NCBI GenBank assembly: GCA_015143295.1
Contig: CM026565.1
Coordinates: 10,848,041 to 10,912,040, forward strand
Direction of reading: 5' to 3'
Origin: Tetracentron sinense
Lineage: Eukaryota; Streptophyta; Magnoliopsida; Trochodendrales; Trochodendraceae
DNA length: 64,000 nt
Shown: piece by piece, positions 10,647 through 20,966 of the stretch
How positions within the stretch are numbered: position 1 is the first letter of the stretch
How the letters are laid out: each line of letters starts with the position of its first letter
Position numbers and translations under genes: made by a program
Notes under the pieces: generated by a model
What the model saw: only the letters and a program-made list of their open reading frames with translations
What the model was told of the DNA's origin: nothing
The model's database searches: none

Positions 10647-12147
10647 ATGACAAACAATGTTTTTGCAACAAGCCTAGGAGAAGGACAGTCCACCACTAGA
10701 CCTCCATTGTTTAATGGAGAAAATTATAACTATTAAAAAACTAGGAATGTTGATTATGAGTGTTGGAGAGTAATAGTCAATGACCCTCATCTTCCCACAA
10801 AAACTGTAGATGATGTTAGAATCCCTAAGGTAGAGGCAGAATGGAATGAAACTGATATTAAGCTCATTCAAATCAATGCTAAGGCTATTAGCATCCTCTA
10901 CTGTACCCTAAGTCCCCAAGAATTTAACAGAGTTTCTGGATGTGATTCTGCTAAAGAAATATGGGATAAACCAAAAGTCACCTATGAAAGGACTAATCTG
11001 GTTAAAGAAGAAAAGATTAGCATGCTTGTTCACAAGTATGAATTATTCAAAATGGAAAAAGAATAATCTATTGGTGATATGTTCACCAGATTTACTAACA
11101 TTCTAAATGGTTTAAAATCTTTGGGTAAAGTGTATTCAAATGCAGAAAATGTGAGAAAGATTCTGAGATCACTGCCCAAGGAATGGACTCCAAAAGTGGC
11201 AGCTATTCAAGAGGCTAAGGACCTCACCAAATTGCCTATGGATGAGCTGTTGGGATCTCTTATGACTCATGAAGTCATAATGAAGGATCAAATGTCTGAT
11301 GAACCAAGAAAGGGCTGGCTCTCAAAACCACTCAAATTGAAGACAGGGCAGAAGATTCCAGCAGTGATGATGAAGATATAGCCTTGATGGCAAGAAGGTT
11401 CAAAAGGTTCCTCAGGCATAAGAAGAACTTCAAAAAGAGACCATACAAGAAGTTCTCAAAAGAGGTAAACAAAGCTGAATCTAGCAAGAAGGAACCTCTC
11501 ACTTGCTATGAATGCAAGAAGCTAGGCTACATAAGGACTGACTGCCCTCAACTCAAGAAGAGCCAAAAGTACAAGAAAAAGGCTATGATGACTCAGAGGG
11601 AAGCAAGTCAGAAGATTCAAGTGATGAAGAGGTGGCAAACTTGTGCCTCATGGCAAATGAGGATAAGTTAACTTCTTCCCCAAATGATTCTCTCTCATAT
11701 GATGAAATAAGAGAAGCATTTGATGAACTTTATAATGAATTTGGTAGAATAGCTAAATTAAATAAATCTTTTAAAAAAGAAATCCACACTCTTTCACAAT
11801 CATGTAAAACTCTACAAATAGAAAAGAGTATGTTAGCTATTGAGAATGAGGATTTGAGTAAGAAGTTAAATGATATTCAAAATATTCCTCATGACTCCCC
11901 ATGTGAATGTGATGAGTTAAAAGTTAAAGTCAAGGACTTGACTAATACTGTCCTCACATTCACAAATGGTCAAAAGAACTTAGAAAGACTTTTAGGACAA
12001 CAGAGATGTGTTTTTAACAAGGTTGGATTTGGTTATAATACTTTTTCAAAACAAAAAGATTATCAAAACTTATTTACAAAATTAAGTAATTACCAAACTC
12101 CACCATCTACCTTATTTTATAATGGTAAAATAGTTAGAAAAGTTTGA
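10647..12147 (+). pseudogene. C2 gag (decayed)
   Basis: The ATG at 10647 starts a frame reading MTNNVFATSLGEGQSTTRPP, followed soon by a stop. The UBN2-type gag region is readable as AKAISILYCTLSPQEFNRVS and FTNILNGLKSLGKVYSNAE (from 11079). It shifts frame near 11380. The zinc knuckle CYECKKLGYIRTDC has its histidine position replaced (H to Y), and a second frameshift follows near 11640. The C-terminal part (11632-12147) is a coiled-coil-like segment with LSYDEIREAFDELYNEF. At least two stops and two frameshifts; not functional. Confidence 0.85.
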
Positions 12148-13395
12148 TTTCCAAAAGGAACATCTTCTCTTTCAAAGACTGACCATAAAGGACCAAGAAT
12201 GATATGGGTTCCCAAGGGAACTAATCCTCCCAAATCAAAACCCAAATCACTTTGGGTTCCATCCAAAACAGTTTGGGTATCAGGGGGGAAAGTATTTTGG
12301 AGTTACTTGAATTGAATGTGTAGGTATGTTTCAAGACAAGGACTTCTAAGATAACATGATTTTTGGACAGTGGATGCTCAAGGAATATGACCAAGAACAA
12401 GGAGCTATTTGCATCAATCACTCCAAAGGATGGTGGTCATGTGACATTTGGAGACAATGCTAAAGGAAAGATCATTGGCATGGGTAACATTGGTAAGAAT
12501 AAATCTGTCTTTATTGAGAATGTATTAATTTTTGATGGTTTTAAACATAACCTCATTAGTATTAGTCAACTTTGTGATAAGGGATTGAACGTCTCATTTA
12601 AATCAAATATTTGCATAATTAAGGGCAAAGATAATCTGAATACTTTGTTTGTAGCACATAGAAATGAGAATGTATACACCTTAGATTTTGATGAACTTAA
12701 ATCTCAAAACATGATGTGTTTTTCTGCTATGGATGAAGCTAGTTGGTTGTGGCACAGAAGACTAGGACATGCTAGTATGGATCTTTTGTCTAAACTCTCT
12801 AAAAATGAATTAGTTAAAAGATTACCTAAAACTAAATTTATTAAAGATAAAATTTGTGATGCTTGTCAATTTGGAAAACAAATAAAATCTTCTTTCCAAC
12901 CCAAGAAAATAATTTCTACCACTAACCCTATAGAACTTTTGTATATGGATCTTTTTGGTCCAAATGAAGTAACTAGTCTAGCTGAAAAAACTTATGCTTT
13001 TGTAATAGTGGATGATTTTTCAAGATACTTATGGGTACTATTTCTTTCGCACAAAAATGAAGCACCTTCTCCATTTAAAAAGTTTTGTAAAAGAGTTCAA
13101 AATGAAAAATGTTATTCTATTAACAACATAAGAAGTGATAGATGAGGAGAATTTAAAAATAAAGTGCATGAATCATTTTGTGATGAAAATAGTTTTAATC
13201 ATAATTTTTCAGCACCTAGAACTCCACAACAAAATGGTGTAGTAGAAAGAAAGAATAGATCTCTTCAAAAAATGGCTAGAACAATGCTCAATGAAAACAA
13301 ATTACCTAATTATTTTTGGGCTGAAACCATTAACACTTCATGTTATGTAATTAACAGAGTTGTTATAAGAAACAAGTTAAATAAAACTCCCTATG
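12148..13395 (+). pseudogene. C2 pol, first part: protease remnant, GAG-pre-integrase and integrase
   Basis: Readable from 12363: DSGCSRNMTKNKELF (protease active site DSG), GGHVTFGDNAKGKIIGMGN, LWHRRLGHASMDLLSKLS, CDACQFGKQIKSSF, then integrase with LLYMDLFGP (first catalytic Asp), IRSD (second Asp) followed by a TGA at 13143, and SAPRTPQQNGVVERKNRS (catalytic Glu). The region 12148-12362 is frameshifted protease sequence. The frame stops at 13391-13395, the target duplication of G2, and continues at 23351. Confidence 0.9.
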
Positions 13396-13607
13396 TGTAG
13401 CACCCCGGATTTTTCTATACTTAATGAATACCGTTTTCGTAACTAATTGGCCTTCCTCATAGTCTAATTAATAAATAAGAGAGAAATCAGAAATTCCAAA
13501 ACATCAGAAATGTGTGTTTTCGAAAGACGAACACAACGCAAGTTGAATCGTCAAAATCCGACGAGCGAGTCAAAAAATATGGTCAAAACAGTCTAGACAT
13601 ACAGAGA

Positions 13608-13862
13608 ACCGATCGCTCGGTCCAGTCAGCGATCGATCGGTTCATAACCGATCGATCGGTAGCTATCGCACGGTCAAAAAAATTTGTATGGGGAAATTTT
13701 CCAGAGAGTTGATTTTTGACCGAGATCTCGGTCAATCAACCGATCGCTCGGTAGGCAACCGATCGATCGGTCATAACCACCGATCGCTCGGTCTTCGCGT
13801 TTTTGCAGAAATTTCATTAAGGGCATTTTCATCTTTTGGGTGTTAAACCCTTTCCCATAAGG
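13608..13862 (+). promoter_or_regulatory. G2 LTR promoter: eight palindromes in 4 + 4 layout
   Basis: ACCGATCGATCGGT-type sites at 13608, 13628, 13647 and 13661, a 43-base spacer containing GTATGGGGAAATTTTCCAGA, then sites at 13719 (ACCGAGATCTCGGT), 13739, 13758 and 13779. A weak TATA-like CCCATAAGGG lies at 13853. The spacer is shared, in the same place, with the 5588-6782, G3 and solo LTRs. Confidence 0.6.
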
Positions 13863-14780
13863 GTTTGCTCGACCCTTTGAGGCCTCACTTACAACATTTG
13901 AGGGATTTTGAGAGATAGAGAGAGAAGAGGAGAAAGCTCTAACCTAGGGTTTGGTTTTGAGAAGGAAATCAAAGGGGGTTTAAGAACCATAGCTCACCCC
14001 AACTCGAGTTGCTTCAAAATCGAGGCTCAAGCTCGTGTGGGAGCCACTCTCCAAGCTCGGGCAGCCATCTCACGTACGTTTTGAAAGGGGTTTCTTCCCC
14101 AACTCAAGTCTCCTTCAAGCAAAGGTGTTCTTCTTTCAAGTTGGAGCTTCAATCAAGGTTTCTACCAAGGATCAAGCCTTGATCTAAGGTTAGTACACCC
14201 TACTAACTTACCCTAGCAATAAATCTAGGTTTTTCTTATGAAATATGATTCTTGTTAGTATGTTTTATTCCTTGCAAAATGTGTCATTTATAATAATTAC
14301 AAATAAGATAAAGAAAGGGTAGGGATGCTTGGATGGAGGTTGGATACGGCGATTGGATGCCGAATGTGTGATGTATGATGTGTGGGTTGTGGATTGGAAA
14401 ATGAAGGATGGGCATAGGACAAATAACAAACTTAACATTGTGTGATTGAATGGAAAATATGCATTTAAAAGAAGGAGATAAACTACTAGGGAATAATGTA
14501 TGAAAGTGTTTGACAAAATACCTAAACTATGAATAAATGATCTCAATGAAGAATAGAAATGGGTTTTATGCATGCGTTCTTATAAATGATAAATTGATCA
14601 AATGTTATGCAAACTACTTATGTTACCTATGTTCATATCATGAATTGAATTATAATGTCATATTTTGGTTATTCCCATTATCATTATTGTCACTATGGAC
14701 ACGTACATGAGCACGCATGATAGCATGAACCGTGATTTCAAGAGCATGTGCATATAATAAACAACAAGAAAATATTGCAT

Positions 14781-15131
14781 GTCAAGGAGGTTGGTAGCCC
14801 AGGGAGGATTCGGGTACTAACCTCTGGCTCACAAGATAACCCCTAAAACACCTATTGTCAAGGAGGTTGGTAGCCCAGGGACATTCGGGGTACTAGCCTC
14901 TGGCTCACAAGAAAACTAAACAAGTAATAAAAATCACCTATTGTCAAGGAGGTTGGTAGCCCAGGGACATTCGGGTACTAACCTCTGGCTCACAAGAAAA
15001 CCATGCATTTCATAACAAGGAGGTTGGTAGCCCAGGGACATTCGGGTGCTAGCCTCTGGTTCACAAGTGCATTGCATATCAAGGAGGTTGGCAGCCCAGG
15101 GAGATTCGGGTGCTAGCCTCTGGCTCACAAG
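14781..15131 (+). repeat. Five tandem hairpin units in G2 5' LTR
   Basis: Unit of about 60-85 bp containing CAAGGAGGTTGGTAGCCC, a short loop, then GGGTACTAACCTC and TGGCTCACAAG. GAGGTTGGTA pairs with TACTAACCTC, so each unit can form a hairpin in the leader RNA. The 3' LTR has four units (22352-22636), so a unit has been gained or lost since insertion. Confidence 0.8.
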
Positions 15132-15389
15132 TTACAAGATGGAGGTTTACAAGATGATGATCATGCATTCATGCATGCACGCATACATGATTTCTACGAG
15201 GTATACCGGGACATGACAGGGGTTTTCAAGCATGAGTTTTATCGGCGTTTTCGCATTCATGTACGCACGTTAGGATGCTTGTATTGTGTCATGCCCTATA
15301 CTGTTTCTTTGTGATGTTTCTATTACTGCTTGTATGATATTACTATTGTGTGTTTTATTATTGTTATGGTCTGCTAGTAGCTTGTACTC

Positions 15390-15410
15390 GCTGAGTATTC
15401 CATGCTCAGC
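15390..15410 (+). other. Conserved LTR stem-loop (G2 5' LTR)
   Basis: GCTGAG, loop TATTCCATG, CTCAGC; nine bases before the short ORF start. The 3' LTR copy is at 22896-22916. Confidence 0.7.
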
Positions 15411-15419
15411 CGTACTTTC

Positions 15420-15560
15420 ATGTCGGCAGGTACTGAGGGAGCCCTCGACCCGGAGCCTTGGGTCGAGGAAGAGTATATAGAGGAGAGAGAGCCGGCTATT
15501 CCATTACAGTCTCAGGCGGACCGAGACCTCGATGCGTGGCCATACCTCGACTACTGTTGA
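15420..15560 (+). CDS. LTR-encoded short ORF, MSAG-PWVEEEY type (G2 5' LTR)
   Basis: 46 codons: MSAGTEGALDPEPWVEEEYI at the start, then a C-terminal part with SQADRDLDAW ending in LDYC. The ten codons for PWVEEEYIEE differ from the LTR copy at 62180-62299 at five sites, all third positions and all synonymous. The C-terminal half is shared with the LTR fragment at 54755-54895 but not with the G1/G3 type, which ends EGY(Y). It lies about 1.5 kb downstream of the TATA and 0.6 kb upstream of the gag ATG, hence in the genomic RNA leader. Function unknown. Confidence 0.5.
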   Translation: MSAGTEGALDPEPWVEEEYIEEREPAIPLQSQADRDLDAWPYLDYC

Positions 15561-15847
15561 GGGGAGAGTATGAGAGGGTCTTGTGTATGTTGATATTTTG
15601 ATAGGTGGGCCTGTCCACCTTAGACTTAGACATGTCTTGTATTTATGTTAACTTGGAATACTATTTTGGATCATCAGAAGAAATGAAAATTTGTTTACGC
15701 TTCCGCATATATGATAGCTTCCGCGCTCTAATTATCGTTGTTAGTATTGTATTTTATCTTGTGCATTACAGGATGGTTTGATAGGTACGCAGTGTGACAC
15801 CTAAAATATCCCGAAACTCCTAGGGGGTATTTCGGGGCGTTACAGAG

Positions 15848-15859
15848 TAGTATCAGAGC
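15848..15859 (+). other. G2 primer-binding site
   Basis: TAGTATCAGAGC, one mismatch to TGGTATCAGAGC (initiator-methionine tRNA), three bases after the LTR. Confidence 0.8.
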
Positions 15860-16170
15860 TCTAGGCATTAGAGTCCCTAGGGTCACTTAGATGATTGAAC
15901 AAGGTATTAGAATCACCTTAGAGAGTTGTATTCCAAGTATAGACTAACAAGTTAGTCTTAGTCAAAATGGGTTGAACTTCAACCGAACATAGAGTCCTAC
16001 GCTAGGAACACGGATTGTATGTTATGCTATTGTGTTATATACCATGTGTACATTATTTGTGTTGTACTTATTAAATGTGCTTGATGAATATGTATTGAGT
16101 GAATTGCGAAATTGTACTAAATGCGTATCCAAGTTAGACTCATGTTGTATTGTCGTTCTCAGGAGAAATC

Positions 16171-17407
16171 ATGAGACGCAATACCCGGGGTCACGGGTAC
16201 AACACGAGGGGTAATGGAGGTGATGCTCCATTGGGTGATGATCAACCCGACTTTGCCCAAGCATTCGCATCCATAGCCAAGACTTTGGCTATGTTGGCGG
16301 CAAGGCAACCGGCCACTCCGCCTAATGCGGCACTCATACCGGCTCCTCCTAACCGAGCCCAAGCCGGGATAGAAGCTTTTCGGAGGATGAGGCCTCGAAC
16401 TTTTTGTGGAAGCATTGATCCACTTGTTGCCGAGGGTTGGATCCGGCAACTTGAGAAGATATTCTCGGTATTAGCACCTACTGAAGTGGAAAGGGTCACA
16501 TGGGCCGCCTTTATGCTTGAAGGCGAGGCCGATCATTGGTGGAACTCTGCACTTCAGACCCGAGAGTTGACCCGACAAGGTCAAGATTGGACTTGGGAGG
16601 AATTCTTGGAGGTTTTCAACAAGAAGTACTTTCCGGTCGGGATGAAAGAAAAGATGGAAGTCGAATTCATTACCTTGGAGCAAGGTAATATGTCCGTAGC
16701 GGCTTATGAAGCCAAATTTTCGGAGCTATCTCGATTTGCTCCACACATGATAGCGACCGAGGCTATGAAGGCCCGGAAATTCGAGAGGGGGTTGAAGGCC
16801 TATCTCAAGGACCGAGTCTCGATGTTTAGACATGAGACATATTCCGAAGTTGTTGATAAAGCATTATTGGCCGAGTCGAACTCCGAGGAGTTCTTCAAAA
16901 GGAGAGGAATGGAAAAAGGACAGTCGAGTAGTTCAGGGGAGAAAAGAGCAAGGACGAGCTTGTATCAGTCCACAGGGCCGGCTCAGTCACAGAGGATGTA
17001 TTCAGCACCACAGGCTCCCCGCTCTTTTGCTCCATCGACCTTTCGCCCGGCTACCTCATATGCTCCTCACCCCGCAGTTACTCAAGCTACGGGATATGCT
17101 CCTTCCTCCTATTTGCATGATGTCTGCACTCTTTGTGGAAGGAGGCATCCAGTGGGAGAATGCCGAAGGGTTACTGGAAGTTGCTTCCATTGTGGTGACC
17201 TTGGCCACATGGTTAGAGATTGTCCCCGACGTTAAGTGCCAGCTCAGTCTTCAGGGAGCATGCCCCCGATTAGGCAGACATCTCAGCCTAGCTCTTCTCA
17301 GGCTTCGAGGGCCTCACAGTCTACCCGGCCTCCTCGTCCAGCCACACAGGGCCGAGTCTTTGCCTTATCCGAGAGAGACGCACGTGCATCCGACGATGTC
17401 GTGCAAG
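16171..17407 (+). CDS. gag: G2 gag, first exon, with a premature stop
   Basis: I start at the ATG giving MRRNTRGHGYNTRGNG because G1 gag starts the same way; an upstream non-ATG extension is not conserved. The Retrotrans_gag core spans about residues 60-240 (WIRQLEKIF, FMLEGEADHWW, WEEFLEVFNKKYFP). The zinc knuckle is CFHCGDLGHMVRDC at 338-351. A TAA at 17233-17235 ends the frame at 354 residues, immediately after the knuckle. Beyond it the same frame stays open, reading RVFALSERDARASDDVVQ to the intron donor at 17408, as in G1, so the TAA is probably a recent nonsense mutation. A full Gag core and knuckle could still be made, but not a Gag-Pol fusion without readthrough. Confidence 0.9.
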
Positions 17408-17542
17408 GTACGCAAAAATTCTAGAGTCTAAGTTGTGTAAAATTTCTATGGTTAATTATGTGATTAATTATACTAAGGGTTACCTATATATGATGCTTGT
17501 TGTTGTTTGAAATCTACTAATAGTAGCTACTTAATAACACAG
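17408..17542 (+). other. Putative spliceosomal intron between gag and protease of G2
   Basis: CAAG|GTACGC ... ATAACACAG|GCGCTT, 135 bases, AT-rich inside. Joining the exons yields VVQ-G-ALLVNE in one frame, matching G1 after its own intron is removed. Retained, the frame stops at 17422-17424. The donor hexamer is identical in G1 and G2 while the interior is not alignable by eye, which favours selection on splicing. Confidence 0.75.
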
Positions 17543-20500
17543 GCGCTTTGTTAGTGAACGAGTGTCTCGCCCGAGTGTTGATCGATACAGGATCCACTCA
17601 CTCCTTTGTGTCGCCTAGTTTCGCAAAGGTATTTTTGACTGAGGCTACTCCGTTAAAGCAGGAGTTGACCATTGGAACTCCACTCGGCAAGTCAGTTGAT
17701 ACGGACAAGATATTCAGGGATAGTGTGGTTCAAGTGGGGGAGAATGAACTGTTAGCCGATCTCATCGTCCTAGATTTTCAAGACTTGGATTTTGATGTCA
17801 TCTTAGGGATGGATTGGTTGTCAAACCATCACGGGCATGTTGCGTGTTTTGAGAAGATGGTGAATTTCAAGCCGGAAGGGGGTAAGCCTTTTCACTTCCG
17901 AGGATTAAGAGAGAGGGATATTGCTCGCCTCGCAGCCTTGAGTGTAGCAAACCTAGAAGCACAAAACTCCTCGGCCATTCCAGTCGTGAGTGATTTCTTG
18001 GACGTGTTTCCGGAGGAACTTCCCGGGTTACCTCCGAATCGGGAGATTGAGTTCGCTATAGAGCTTACTCCGGGCACCGCTCCGATTTCAAGAGCCCCAT
18101 ATAGAATGGCCCCGATAGAGCTTGAAGAATTGAAGAAGCAAATTGAGGAGTTACAACAACTTGGTTTCATCCAACCAAGTGTGGCACCGTGGGGAGCTCC
18201 GATCCTTTTTGTAAAGAAGAAAGACGGGTCGATGAGAATGTGTATAGACTACCGTCAGTTGAACAAGGTAACTATCAAGAATCGTTATCCCTTGCCAAGG
18301 ATCGATGACTTGTTCGACCAACTGAAGGGAGCGAGATTCTTCTCCAAAATTGATCTTAGATCGGGGTATCATCAATTAAGGATCAAGGCGGAAGATGTTC
18401 CGAAGACGGCTTTCAGGACTCGATATGGGCATTACGAGTTCCTTGTCATGCTTTTTGGGCTGACGAATGCACCGGCGGCATTCATAGATTTGATGAACCG
18501 GGTGTTCCGATCTTACTTGGATCGATGCGTGATTGTATTCATTGATGACATTTTGGTGTATTCCCAGACACGGGAAGATCACGCACGAGACCTCCGCCTT
18601 GCTCTGGAAATGTCGAGAGAGCATAGGCTATATGCCAAATTGAGTAAGTGCGAGTTCTGGTTAGAGAAGGTCGCATTTCTTGGACACATGGTGTCGGCCG
18701 AGGGTATTTCTGTAGATCCAACCAAGGTTGAGGCAGTCATGAGTTGGGAGAGGCCTAAGAGCGTCACGGAGATACGTAGTTTCCTCGGATTGGCAGGCTA
18801 CTACCGGAGATTTGTGGAGGGATTCTCCAGTTTGGCTGCACCTCTCACCTACTTGACAAGGAAAAATGCAAAGTTCAGTTGGAGTGACCGATGTGAAGTA
18901 AGTTTCCAAGAGTTGAAGAAACACCTCACCACAGCCCCTGTCCTTACTGTGCCATCTGGACCTTTTGGGTATGAGGTGTACAGTGATGCCTCGCATGTTG
19001 GACTCGGGTGTGTCCTAATGCAACACAAGAAGGTCATTGCCTATGCATCAAGGCAGTTGAAAGAGCATGAAAAGAACTACCCCACTCACGACTTGGAGCT
19101 TGCGGCGGTCGTGTTTGCACTCAAAATTTGGCGACATTATCTGTACGGGGTGGAGTTCTCTGTGTACACGGACCACAAGAGCCTCAAGTACCTCTTTTCC
19201 CAAAAAGAGCTCAATTTGCGACAACGGCGTTGGATTGAGTTCTTAAAAGACTATGAGTGCACGATCCAATATCACCCGGGAAAAGCAAATGTGGTGGCAG
19301 ACGCTTTGAGTAGGAAACCATCGGGGTTGTTGGCTCACATGTTGGTGAGGGAATGGAGACTGTTAGACGATTTGGCAAATCTAGACATCAGTGTGAACGA
19401 TTCTGTCCGCAGTCCAGTTTTGGCAAATGTTACAGTTCGGCCGTACCTTATAGACTTGATCCAGGAGTATCAAGCCACGGACACTGACTTGTTGGCTTTT
19501 CGGGATAGGGAAGTGGCCAAGGGTAGTACGGACTTCTCTCTCACTAGCCGAGGTGCTATTACATTCAAGGGAAGGCTTTGTGTCCCAGCCAATGCAGACC
19601 TTCGGAGAGAGATTATGGACGAAGCTCACCGGTCTAAGTATACAGTGCATCCCGGGGGGACAAAGATGTACCGGAACCTCAAGAGTCACTTTTGGTGGCG
19701 AAACATGAAGATGGAGGTTGCGGAGTATGTGGCAAGGTGTTTGGTGTGCCAACAGGTGAAAGCGGAGCATTTGAGACCGGCGGGTCTTTTGCAGTCTCTC
19801 CCTATTCCCGAGTGGAAATGGGAACATATCTCTATGGACTTCATCGTGGGGTTGCCAAAGACGGTTAGGAAGACCGATGCTATATGGGTAGTCGTTGATA
19901 GACTCACGAAGTCCGCTCATTTCTTACCGTACCGGACTACATTCAACTCCAATCAGTTAGCGGAGCTATACATCAAGGAAATAGTCCGATTACACGGGGT
20001 GCCAGTGAGTATTGTGTCAGATAGAGACCCAAGATTCACATCCAGGTTTTGGAAAAGTTTTCAAGGTGCAATGGGCTCCCGGTTAGACTTTAGCACAGCT
20101 TTCCACCCACAGACCGACGGGCAAACCGAGAGGGTGAATCAGGTTATTGAAGATATGCTCCGAGCATGTATGCTAGACTTCAAGGGGAGTTGGGAAGATC
20201 ACCTACCTTTGGTGGAATTCGCTTACAACAATAGTTATCAAGAGAGCATACAAATGGCGCCTTTCGAGGCTTTGTACGGAAGGAGTTGTAGATCCCCGTT
20301 GTATTGGGATGAAGTGGGAGAAAGAAAGATTTTGGGCCCCGAGTTAATTGAACAAACCGCGGATAGGGTCAAGCTTATCTGGGAGAGGTTAAAGGCCGCA
20401 CAAGATAGACAGAAAAGCTATGCCGACAACCGAAGGAGGGATCTTGAATTCCGAGTCGGTGATTTTGTGTTTGTAAGGACTTCACCGACCAAAGGTGTTA

Positions 20501-20874
20501 TGCGATTCGGGAAGAGAGGCAAGCTTAGCCCGAGATATGTGGGTCCGTTCGAGATCATTGCTCGAGTTGGTGAGGTAGCTTACCGGGTTGCTTTACCCGC
20601 TCATATGGCGGCGGTCCACAACGTGTTTCACATCTCCATGCTCCGGAAGTATATCCCGGATCCTTCACATGTCGTCGAACTTGATACGATAGAGATCCGA
20701 GAGGACCTCAAGTTGGTTGAGAAGCCGATTCACATATTGGATCAAAGAGACCAAGTGCTTCGCAACAAGACTATACCGCTAGTCCTAGTGCAATGACAAC
20801 ATCACGCGAGAGAAGAAGCCACGTGGGAGCGTGAAGCCGAAGTCAAAGCAAAGTATCCCGAGTTGTTTGAATAG
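17543..20874 (+). CDS. pol: G2 pol: protease, reverse transcriptase, RNase H, integrase, chromodomain-like tail
   Basis: Open from the 3' splice site to a TGA at 20794-20796. Numbering from the leucine codon at 17548: protease DTG at 13-15; RT with [18 protein letters not shown] and catalytic FIDD at 331-334; RNase H aspartate 480 in [10 protein letters not shown] and DHKSLKYLF; integrase zinc motif H694, H701, C731, C734; catalytic D764, D825, E861 (35 residues between the last two); GPF module at 999-1001 in [10 protein letters not shown]. The tail [20 protein letters not shown] is chromodomain-like. The TGA replaces a tryptophan codon present in G3; the frame then continues [21 protein letters not shown] to TAG at 20872. 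The TGA removes about 26 residues of the targeting module. Confidence 0.93.
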
Positions 20875-20950
20875 ACTTATGCATATGGCTTGTAATTTTG
20901 TTTTGATTTTGTGCATGTATGTATCGTCCAAATTTCGGGGACGAAATTTT

Positions 20951-20966
20951 TGAAAGGGGGGGAGAA
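20951..20966 (+). other. G2 polypurine tract
   Basis: TGAAAGGGGGGGAGAA immediately before the 3' LTR; plus-strand priming site. Confidence 0.85.

Larger units (their letters stand above)
13396..15844 (+). repeat. G2 5' LTR (2449 bp)
   Basis: It starts TGTAGCACCCCGG and ends GGGGCGTTACA just before the primer-binding site. Contents in order: 4 + 4 palindrome array (13608-13792), weak TATA (13853-13862), five tandem hairpin units (14781-15131), conserved stem-loop (15390-15410), 46-codon short ORF (15420-15560). Confidence 0.95.

Noticed and set aside
14781-15131. CRISPR-like repeat array
   Set aside because: Units are 60-85 bp with similar intervening bases, internal pairing and LTR context; plant DNA, no cas genes.
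18151-19920. Minus-strand ORFs of up to 179 codons
   Set aside because: Antisense shadows of the G2 pol frame.
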